Below, piece after piece: positions 15,586 through 22,800 of a stretch of 29,637 nt of DNA. How positions within the stretch are numbered: position 1 is the stretch's first letter; each line of letters begins with the position of its first letter. Source of the DNA: Streptomyces griseus (lineage in GTDB: Bacteria; Bacteroidota; Bacteroidia; Chitinophagales; Chitinophagaceae); NCBI GenBank assembly GCA_943323705.2, contig CALPIT020000004.1, forward strand, positions 1 through 29,637, given 5' to 3'. The notes beneath the pieces were generated by a model. That model did not search any database and had not been told where the DNA came from. It was given only the letters and a program-made list of their open reading frames with translations. A program made the translations under genes and the position numbers.

Positions 15586-15984
15586 TTATTCGGGTTTTAT
15601 TATTTTAATGTTTTTATAAATCCATTCGGGCTGATCTGATACTTTTATAATATAGTTGCCTTCATATAAAGTTTGTGTTTCAAAATAGATAATTGTACTT
15701 CCGGCAAACATTTGTTTTTCTTCATAAATCTTACCGGTACTATCTGTCAATTGTACAGTTCTGTCATCTCGATTCAAACCTTTCCACTGTAAAGCAATCA
15801 GTTCTTTTTGAAAATCCAACATGATGTTCATTTTATCTGTTGAGATCACTTTAATGGGAAACAAGGTATCTCTTACTTGTAACATCAGTATGGCATTATT
15901 GCTTTCATTTTTATTTTCAGCATGAGAAGGCTGCAATGCAATTGCAAAAATTAAAATTCCAATAAATGCAAAACCTTTGCCCAT
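15586..15984 (-). CDS. Small secreted protein of unknown function
   Basis: 132 residues with a signal peptide (about 1-22, PSHA). The mature part is beta-rich, with no recognised domain. Its end, LYEGNYIIKVSDQPEWIYKNIKI, resembles the last strands of the T9SS sorting domains in the flanking proteins (KGTYLIKIMD, KGVYMLKVMN), so it may be a stand-alone sorting-domain-like beta sandwich. It sits between the fused oxidase (9 bases) and the YHYH gene (9 bases), clearly in the same operon. The lack of the conserved PNP motif argues against it being an ordinary T9SS cargo. Confidence 0.7.
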   Translation of the reverse strand: MGKGFAFIGILIFAIALQPSHAENKNESNNAILMLQVRDTLFPIKVISTDKMNIMLDFQKELIALQWKGLNRDDRTVQLTDSTGKIYEEKQMFAGSTIIYFETQTLYEGNYIIKVSDQPEWIYKNIKIIKPE

Positions 15985-15993
15985 TATGATAAA

Positions 15994-18900
15994 TTAACCT
16001 TTTACAAATTTCTTGGTGATCACTTGCTTGTTAGAGGCATTCATTACCTTAAGCATATATACACCTTTTGGCAATCTTGATATATCAATGCCTCTTGATA
16101 AGTCTGGCTGTGGCAACATGGTTACAGTACGTCCTATTGCATCATAAATCCAAACATAATAAGCTTGTACCCCTGGATTCAAAATCACGTTCAACATATC
16201 TTTAGCCGGATTTGGACGAATTTCAAAGCCAAATACTACATTGCTAGAAACATTATTAACAGGCAAACTAAAACTACAAGACTGACCTCCAAATTCAAAA
16301 TTAAAAACAGCATTTCCGCTTGATACAGGCGTACCTGAAATCATATACATTAGACTGCCATTACCATTTGCTAATGTTCCAGGTATTAAAGTAGCTGTCA
16401 AACCAAGCACTCCACTTGATTGGATAATATTTCCTTGATTATATGCCAAACCGTTTCCACCTGTATAAGGCAGAGAAAGTGTTGCACTGAAAGGCGTTGC
16501 TGCATATACACTTGAAGATGAAATAGCAATATTTAAACATTCAATTGAATTCACCAATGGCTCTGCAACTGCAGGACAAGGAGTTCCCGAACCAACCAAA
16601 TTTAGCATTTGATTACACAAATAAGCATAATTGGTATTGTCAGTTGATGTCATATTTGTGTTCAATAAATTATTTAATTCGGAAGGATCTAATGTCAGAT
16701 TGTAAAAACGTTCACGGCCATCATTAAAACGAATCAACTTGTAATTAGCATTCTTCATAGCCTTGCCGTCAGATGAATCAGTTGTTGTTTTGAAAATTTC
16801 AGCAAAAGCCCAAGGCCTAACGCTTGTCGATTGATTTTTTATAATCGGTAATAAACTTTTACTATCAACTGGTTTATTTGTTGGTATCTGTGATTGCCAG
16901 TTGCCATAACCATACAATTCCAGCACCGTAGCAAAAATATCTGCAGCGTTTACTAACGCATCAGATACTCTACCGGGATTCACAACCGATGGACCGGAAA
17001 TGATCATAGGTACATGAATGCCGTATTCATACAAAGTTCCTTTAGCTCGACTGGTATCAGCAATTTGAGCGACTCTGGCAACACTGCCATTATCTCCAAT
17101 AAAAATAAAGTCTGTACTATCAAATTTATTAATTGCCCTTAACGAATCAAACAATCTGCCCAACTCATGATCCATAGCTTGAATCATGGCTTTAAAATAA
17201 CTCTTTGGATTGTTGTTGATATCAGCGGGTGTTCCACTTAAACCGGTAAAACTATGCAATCCTGCAGGAGGCAGATGGAAAGGATCATGAGGTGCATTAT
17301 AAGAAAGACAAACATAGAAAGGATTAGCGGCATGAGATCTTATCCATGAACTGGCATTATTCGTTTGTTCTGTTGTAGCGTATGTAGTCATTGTGGATGA
17401 TACACCATCTGTTATTTTTGTCCAATTGTTATACCCTGGCGTTAAAGTGCCAATAAAAGGACCTTCAAATCTGTCATAGCCCATACGGTTAGGGGCAGTT
17501 AAATTTACCGGAGCAGGTTGTTGCAAATGCCATTTTCCTATGTGGGCTTTCGTAATATTTGGATTAAATGCCTTTAATAATTTCGGTATCGTGATTTCAG
17601 TTGTATCTAAAACACCCGAGCCTCCCACTCCACCAATAATTCCTCCTACTCCTGTTCTGAAACCATATCTTCCAGTAATGATGCTCGCTCTTGTAGCCGA
17701 ACAAACCGGATCAGCAGTGGCATTCGTAAATCTGATACCATGATTCACCAAATATCTCAAATTGGGCACATCAACAGTATCTTGGTGATTTTCATAAAAC
17801 CCTAAATAATCAGTACCCATATCATCTGCAATAATTACCATTACATTGCGATTGGCTGAAGGAAGCGGAACTGCATTATTTACAATCAAACTTAATGTGC
17901 AAGACTGTCCACCAAAACTCACAGCAAAATTGGCTGTGCCCGAGCTGTTCGGTGTTCCTGAAATGATATACACCAAATTTCCTGAACCACTTGCTAAAGT
18001 TCCTGATTGTAAAGTTGCCGTCAAACCTGTAACGCCAGATGATGAAATGGCAGTTCCCGACGTGTACGCTAACCCGTTACCTCCTGTGTATGGCAACGTG
18101 GCTGTACCATTATAAATAGTATTTGCATTTGCCGTTCCAGAAAAAGATGCTGTTGAGCAAGACAATGTTGAAACTGTTGGTGAAATTGCTGTACTTCCCA
18201 CAACAAATTGTCCCATCATGCCTTCATCTTCATGCAGTGAAATATGACAATGGTACATAAATGGATGAGTAATATCGGCATAGTCATCAAATTTTGCGAT
18301 AAACCTAACTATTGAACGACTGGGAACAAAAACTACATCTTTCCAACCGGCTTGTGCAGCATCCGGCGAAACTCCATTTACAGTAAGAATATTAAATTCC
18401 ACATCGTGAATATGAAAAGGATGTCCGAAATTTCCGGAATTATTAATTTCCCAGATTTCAGTATTGTCGAGTGGAACTGTATAATCATTGTAATTCATAT
18501 TAAACAATCTATGATTCAACAAGAAAGTAGCTCCAGGAATACCGGCTATTGTTGTATCGCTTATGGTTAAATTACGTGTAATATTCGCAGTTGATGCAGG
18601 TATTGTATTTACTGTTGTCAATGCAGTTGGAATAGCCGTAATCGGATTGCTCGTTTGAGCACCAACATTTAAATGCAAAACATTAAAGTCTATCCTGGCC
18701 AAAGCATTAGCAAATGGACCATTTGGAAACACATCACCACCTGGAATTGTTTGAGTTAAAGCAGAATTATAGGCTTTCAAATTAAAACTTGTTCCAGTCT
18801 GTCCGCTACAATTCACCAATATTTCAATTCTTTCACCGGCATGCAACAGATATCTTGTCAATGACACCGGAGCATTTAATAAACCGCCATCTGATGTGAT

Positions 18901-19626
18901 GACATAAAAACTTCTGTTGTCACTGAATCCTAAATTATAAGAACGTTCAATTGCTGCATTTAAAATCCTTAATCTCACTACCTGAGCAGGTATGGTGTAT
19001 TGTGGACTTAAAACACCATTTACCATCGAGCTATCACCATAAGGTACCACACTGAATTGATTGGCTGTGGTAAAATCACGGTCAGTCAAAACTAAGGGAA
19101 TGTCATCGATGCCGTATTTTCTAGGTAAAGGCAATGCAGATTCAACGGCATCTCTTACAATTATCAAACCACCAATTCCTTTGGTGATTTGATCTTGCGT
19201 CATTTCATGCAAATGCGGATGGTACCAGTATGTTGCAGCATTATTAGCTACTTTCCAATATGGTTGCCATAAAGTTCCGGGAGGTATTACTTGATGCGGG
19301 CCTCCATCCATTACAGCAGGCAAGTGCATTCCATGCCAATGCAACGTGGTAGAATCATTTAGATAATTTCTCACATTCATGTGCACGGTGTCTCCTTTAT
19401 TGATGAATAAGGTAGGGCCCCAAAATTTATTATTTATACCCGCGGTAATCGTTTGTTGTCCGGGTCTTATTTGTGAAAAAGTATCTTTAATATTTAAATT
19501 AAATGTGGTTCCATTTAAGGTATCCGGTATCCATAATTGATTGTACTGCGCTGAAATTTGCTTAGTAGAAATTAAAAGTATTATGATTACTAAAAAAGGA
19601 AAGGAAATTTGAATTGTTTTTTTCAT
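15994..19626 (-). CDS. Multicopper oxidase - sulfatase fusion, T9SS-secreted
   Basis: 1210 residues from the ATG at 19626. Order: signal peptide (to about 27), multicopper oxidase (about 30-477), beta module (about 484-585), sulfatase (about 593-1010), second beta module (about 1024-1127), T9SS type A sorting domain (about 1130-1210). All four copper-ligand motifs are present: HWHGMH (96-101), WYHPHLH (134-140), HPFHIH (402-407) and HCHISLHEDEGM (459-470), with a Met axial ligand. The sulfatase keeps DD (600-601), the formylglycine signature CSATR (Cys642, Arg646), GKWH (697-700) and GDNG (844-847), so both enzymes look intact in one frame. The oxidase would oxidise phenolics or metal ions, the sulfatase hydrolyse sulfate esters, at the cell surface. 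Cys maturation needs a formylglycine-generating enzyme not seen here. The fusion is unusual. Confidence 0.88.
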   Translation of the reverse strand: MKKTIQISFPFLVIIILLISTKQISAQYNQLWIPDTLNGTTFNLNIKDTFSQIRPGQQTITAGINNKFWGPTLFINKGDTVHMNVRNYLNDSTTLHWHGMHLPAVMDGGPHQVIPPGTLWQPYWKVANNAATYWYHPHLHEMTQDQITKGIGGLIIVRDAVESALPLPRKYGIDDIPLVLTDRDFTTANQFSVVPYGDSSMVNGVLSPQYTIPAQVVRLRILNAAIERSYNLGFSDNRSFYVITSDGGLLNAPVSLTRYLLHAGERIEILVNCSGQTGTSFNLKAYNSALTQTIPGGDVFPNGPFANALARIDFNVLHLNVGAQTSNPITAIPTALTTVNTIPASTANITRNLTISDTTIAGIPGATFLLNHRLFNMNYNDYTVPLDNTEIWEINNSGNFGHPFHIHDVEFNILTVNGVSPDAAQAGWKDVVFVPSRSIVRFIAKFDDYADITHPFMYHCHISLHEDEGMMGQFVVGSTAISPTVSTLSCSTASFSGTANANTIYNGTATLPYTGGNGLAYTSGTAISSSGVTGLTATLQSGTLASGSGNLVYIISGTPNSSGTANFAVSFGGQSCTLSLIVNNAVPLPSANRNVMVIIADDMGTDYLGFYENHQDTVDVPNLRYLVNHGIRFTNATADPVCSATRASIITGRYGFRTGVGGIIGGVGGSGVLDTTEITIPKLLKAFNPNITKAHIGKWHLQQPAPVNLTAPNRMGYDRFEGPFIGTLTPGYNNWTKITDGVSSTMTTYATTEQTNNASSWIRSHAANPFYVCLSYNAPHDPFHLPPAGLHSFTGLSGTPADINNNPKSYFKAMIQAMDHELGRLFDSLRAINKFDSTDFIFIGDNGSVARVAQIADTSRAKGTLYEYGIHVPMIISGPSVVNPGRVSDALVNAADIFATVLELYGYGNWQSQIPTNKPVDSKSLLPIIKNQSTSVRPWAFAEIFKTTTDSSDGKAMKNANYKLIRFNDGRERFYNLTLDPSELNNLLNTNMTSTDNTNYAYLCNQMLNLVGSGTPCPAVAEPLVNSIECLNIAISSSSVYAATPFSATLSLPYTGGNGLAYNQGNIIQSSGVLGLTATLIPGTLANGNGSLMYMISGTPVSSGNAVFNFEFGGQSCSFSLPVNNVSSNVVFGFEIRPNPAKDMLNVILNPGVQAYYVWIYDAIGRTVTMLPQPDLSRGIDISRLPKGVYMLKVMNASNKQVITKKFVKG
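16246..16560 (-). repeat. Beta module 5, between sulfatase and sorting domain
   Basis: Codes for the same Cys-bounded module as in the YHYH gene (LPYTGGNGLAYNQG, GLTATLIPGTLANGNG, ISGTP, FGGQSC). It directly precedes the T9SS domain. Confidence 0.75.
17875..18180 (-). repeat. Beta module 4, linker between oxidase and sulfatase
   Basis: The encoded segment joins the two enzyme domains and matches the other modules (LPYTGGNGLAYTSG, SGVTGLTATLQSGTLASG, ISGTP, FGGQSC). Its position suggests the fusion formed by recombination in module DNA. Confidence 0.75.
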
Positions 19627-19807
19627 CAATTATGTATTCTTTAAAATAATTTTAAATGGATTTTATAGACAAATAAACTATCTACGAAATCTTTAGTAGT
19701 TCGAAGCTAATTGATTTTTTTTTAAAAATTATTTTTTTAGCTAAATATTTTATTGAAAAAGAGGAAAAAAAAGTTCCGGCAACGTTTGTGAAAAATTCCA
19801 ATTACAA

Positions 19808-20839
19808 TTATTGAACATTTAATAGCTCTTTTGGAAAGCTATGTTGTGGGTTAAATATAAATTTTCTGTCACTCAAAGTCAATAAAAAAGAAATCAAATC
19901 GACTCTTTCCGAATTAGATAATACAATACCTTTCTTTAGTTCTGTTGATACATTGGGATTACTATCAAATGAAGAAGTATAATGCTTGAGCACTTCAGAT
20001 AATTTTGTAAATCTACCATCATGCATATACGGAAAAGAATATTCTACATTTCTTAGACTGGGAACTTTGAAAAACAATGAGTCTTTGGATTGATGGGTGA
20101 TATTCATTTTCCCAAAATCATTTAATTCTGTATTTATTGTTAAGCCATTGTTCTTAAAACTGTTATTTGTGAATAAAGGTTCCTGATGACAAGCTGAACA
20201 ATTTGCTTTAAAAATCTTGTAGCCGTTATTTTCTTTTTCATTGAAGTTGACTTGTTTTCGCATCATACTATCATATTTTGATTCGGCACTAATCAGCGAA
20301 ACTTCAAATTGGGCCAATGAACGTAAAAATCTATCCTTTGTGAGCAAACTATCTCCAAAAGCATTAGCACAAAGGGTTTTGTAATAATACTTGTTGTTGA
20401 GTTTTGATAAAACATTTTCCATCCGTTCTCCCATTTCTGAAGGATGAGACAATGGTGTTAATGCCTGGTCATTCAAATTGTCTATAGAGCCATCCCACAT
20501 GAAACTCGATTGCCATGCTAAATTCATTAAAGCCGGCGCATTGCGAGTTCCGATACTATCAAATACACCATGACTTAATTGATGATCAGTATGTGCAAAG
20601 GCATTGTAAGGAGAATGACAAGAAGCACAAGAAGTGGAATTGTTTACAGACAATAAAGGATCATAAAAAAGTGAACGTCCTAATTCGATTTTTTCTTGAT
20701 TAAAAGGATTGGATTTGAAATCATAAACAGGCTTTGGCCAGCCTTTTGGAACCGGAAAATCTATGTGCTCTATTATTGCAAAAGCCGTTACTATAAAAAA
20801 CAGGCAAAGGAAAATGATATGTAATGGTTTTATGCTCAT
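19808..20839 (-). CDS. Di-heme cytochrome c peroxidase / MauG-MbnH-like protein
   Basis: 343 residues from the ATG at 20839. An N-terminal signal/anchor helix (about 6-24) precedes two c-type heme sites, C71-A-S-C-H75 and C214-S-A-C-H218, as in the bCcP/MauG superfamily. Typical flanks are ELGRSLFYDPLLS, RNAPALMNLAW, MWDGSIDNLNDQA, VPSLRNVEYSFPYMHDGRF and a closing ERVDLISFLLTL. The superfamily includes H2O2-reducing peroxidases and MbnH, which oxidises a tryptophan of MbnP to kynurenine. The start overlaps the stop of an MbnP-like gene (ATGA), so the MbnH-type role is favoured here, but a peroxidase role remains possible. Periplasmic. Confidence 0.87.
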   Translation of the reverse strand: MSIKPLHIIFLCLFFIVTAFAIIEHIDFPVPKGWPKPVYDFKSNPFNQEKIELGRSLFYDPLLSVNNSTSCASCHSPYNAFAHTDHQLSHGVFDSIGTRNAPALMNLAWQSSFMWDGSIDNLNDQALTPLSHPSEMGERMENVLSKLNNKYYYKTLCANAFGDSLLTKDRFLRSLAQFEVSLISAESKYDSMMRKQVNFNEKENNGYKIFKANCSACHQEPLFTNNSFKNNGLTINTELNDFGKMNITHQSKDSLFFKVPSLRNVEYSFPYMHDGRFTKLSEVLKHYTSSFDSNPNVSTELKKGIVLSNSERVDLISFLLTLSDRKFIFNPQHSFPKELLNVQ

Positions 20840-21522
20840 TTTATACTGAAACAAGAAGCGAGAATTTTCGAGAAATCAACTGCAATTTTTCCGGGCGACA
20901 TGATATTGGGATGAGCTCCTACATACCAATCAGAGAGAAATTTACCTGCATCAAATTGAATGTTTATTAAATCTGAATTTTCAGTTTTTAACGATATAGA
21001 ATTGTAAGCATTATTTTCTCCCGAATAGCCGCCCAAATGATATTCGAATTTTTGGTTTACCCAATTTTTATCTGGCATTGTGCCTTCCAATTTAAAATTT
21101 ACATAACCACTTTGCCAGGTCCAGTACATGCCTTTCAACGGATCTAAATCTCCATCCAAGGCGCCTGAAACATTAGTAATGCTGTCAACTCCTAAACCAA
21201 ATTTAATGGCATTAAAATCAATATTATTTTTGATGATCAATTTAATACTCATATCATTTGCGGCGTCCATTAAATGGGCAGCGACATTGTCTTGCCATAG
21301 AAGTTTTTCATTTTTGTAAAAACTCAAATGAGAAACATAAAATTTCAATTTTGAAATATTGATTTTATAATGCTGTACGGGATCAATGATAATATCCTCA
21401 TCGAGTTTTACATTTATATCATCGATTGTGGGAATAAATGAAACAGTTATAATTCTTGCATCCTGTGAGATTGCAGAAAAGCAGATGATAAAGAATAAAA
21501 AAATTAAAATGATTCTATTCAT
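20836..21522 (-). CDS. MbnP-like copper-binding family protein
   Basis: 228 residues with a signal peptide (about 1-19, CFSAISQ). The mature protein carries the MbnP-like pattern: a first strand ITVSFIPTIDDINV, KINISKLKFYVSHLSFYKN, a central GALDGDLDPLKGMYWTWQSGYVNFKLEG, and FEYHLGGY. MbnP proteins are periplasmic and bind copper after MbnH converts a Trp to kynurenine; the WTW segment holds candidate tryptophans, but I cannot say which residue would be modified. The 4-base overlap with the di-heme protein gene matches the known MbnP-MbnH pairing. It lies 5 bases after msrBA. Confidence 0.82.
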   Translation of the reverse strand: MNRIILIFLFFIICFSAISQDARIITVSFIPTIDDINVKLDEDIIIDPVQHYKINISKLKFYVSHLSFYKNEKLLWQDNVAAHLMDAANDMSIKLIIKNNIDFNAIKFGLGVDSITNVSGALDGDLDPLKGMYWTWQSGYVNFKLEGTMPDKNWVNQKFEYHLGGYSGENNAYNSISLKTENSDLINIQFDAGKFLSDWYVGAHPNIMSPGKIAVDFSKILASCFSIK

Positions 21523-21527
21523 AAATA

Positions 21528-22607
21528 TTAATTCCCCGTTTTTTTCAATCTGTCTTTAAACAGCTTTTCAAATTTTTCCAATTTGGGTTGGATAACCATT
21601 TTGCAATAAGGCTTTTCCTGGTTTTGAGCATAATAATCCTGATGGTAATCTTCAGCTTTGTAGAAAACTTTAAATGGAACAATTTGTGTCACAACAGGAT
21701 TGTCGTAAACTCTTCTATTGTTTAATTCATCAACAATAGATTTTGCAGTTTTGTATTGTTCGTTGTTGCTGTAAAAAATGACAGAACGATATTGCTCTCC
21801 TTCATCGGCTCCTTGTCTGTTCAAGGTTGTTGGGTCATGTACAGTAAAGAACACTCTAAGAATTTCATCCAATGAAGTTTTCTTATTGTCATAAACAATT
21901 TGAACAACTTCTGCATGACCGGTATTTCCCATGCAAACCTCGCGATAACTGGGATTAACCACATTGCCACCTGAAAAACCAGAAGCTACACTTACCACAC
22001 CATCAAGCATTTCATATACCGCTTCCACACACCAATAACAACCACCGCCTAAAGTGATCGTATCGATATTATTTTTTGTTTTTTGAGCTTCAGCAACAGC
22101 CACTTCTTTTTGAAAGGTTAAAGATTCTGAATTAACGCAATAGCGCATACCCGTTGACGTTGGTCCATCATCAAATAGATGACCTAAATGACCACCACAT
22201 TTTGCACATACAATTTCAGTGCGATGCATACCTAAAGAATTGTCTTCAATCTTTTTGATTTTTCCACCTTCAATCTCCTTGTCGAAACTTGGCCAGCCAC
22301 AATGTGAATCGAATTTCATTTCATCAGTGAAAAGCTCATTGCCACAGCCCGCACATTTATAAACACCTTTATCTTTATTGTATAACAATTTGCCTGTGAA
22401 AGGTTTTTCTGTTTCCTTTTCTCTAAGTACACTATATTGTTCTGCTGATAAAACTTTTTTCCATTCATCAGGTGATTTAGTAACAACATCTTGTGTGGTT
22501 TTCGTTTGAGTTGCTTTTGGTTCATTTTTACCTTGTCCACATGCACTCAAACATATCACAATTGACATGGTATAGATTAAAAAAGAAGAAGAAATTAATT
22601 TGTTCAT
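21528..22607 (-). CDS. msrBA: Lipoprotein MsrB-MsrA bifunctional methionine sulfoxide reductase
   Basis: 359 residues. A lipoprotein signal ends in lipobox LSAC (Cys23). MsrB domain about 45-165: zinc Cys pairs C85/C88 and C134/C137, and catalytic Cys157 in GMRYCVNSESLTF. MsrA domain about 182-345: GGGCYWCVEAVYEMLDG with catalytic Cys190, then GFSGGNVVNPSYREVCMGNTGHAE and HDPTTLNRQGADEGEQYRS. MsrA and MsrB reduce the S and R forms of methionine sulfoxide. The B-A order and lipid anchor place it in the periplasm, where it repairs proteins damaged by oxidants. It heads a tight operon with the MbnP-like and di-heme genes, linking repair with a copper/peroxide system. Confidence 0.92.
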   Translation of the reverse strand: MNKLISSSFLIYTMSIVICLSACGQGKNEPKATQTKTTQDVVTKSPDEWKKVLSAEQYSVLREKETEKPFTGKLLYNKDKGVYKCAGCGNELFTDEMKFDSHCGWPSFDKEIEGGKIKKIEDNSLGMHRTEIVCAKCGGHLGHLFDDGPTSTGMRYCVNSESLTFQKEVAVAEAQKTKNNIDTITLGGGCYWCVEAVYEMLDGVVSVASGFSGGNVVNPSYREVCMGNTGHAEVVQIVYDNKKTSLDEILRVFFTVHDPTTLNRQGADEGEQYRSVIFYSNNEQYKTAKSIVDELNNRRVYDNPVVTQIVPFKVFYKAEDYHQDYYAQNQEKPYCKMVIQPKLEKFEKLFKDRLKKTGN

Positions 22608-22627
22608 GATTTTATTTTTTTCAGCTG

Positions 22628-22635
22628 CAAAGTTA
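22628..22635 (-). promoter_or_regulatory. Candidate -7 box of the msrBA operon
   Basis: The minus strand reads TAACTTTG (TAnnTTTG), 20 bases before the msrBA start codon. No clear -33 TTG is visible at the expected distance. The rest of 22608-22800, a divergent intergenic region, shows nothing else that I can assign. Confidence 0.45.
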
Positions 22636-22800
22636 GAAATTGAACTAAGAATTATGATATCGATGCGGTGAAGGTAAAGTTAAAACTGAACCCAAAAAGT
22701 GATTATTTAATTCCATCCACAATTTTCACAGGCAATTATTCCTATTTCAAAAGCAAATCTTGTTGAATTAAACAATAATTTCGCGGAATAATTTTTTCAA

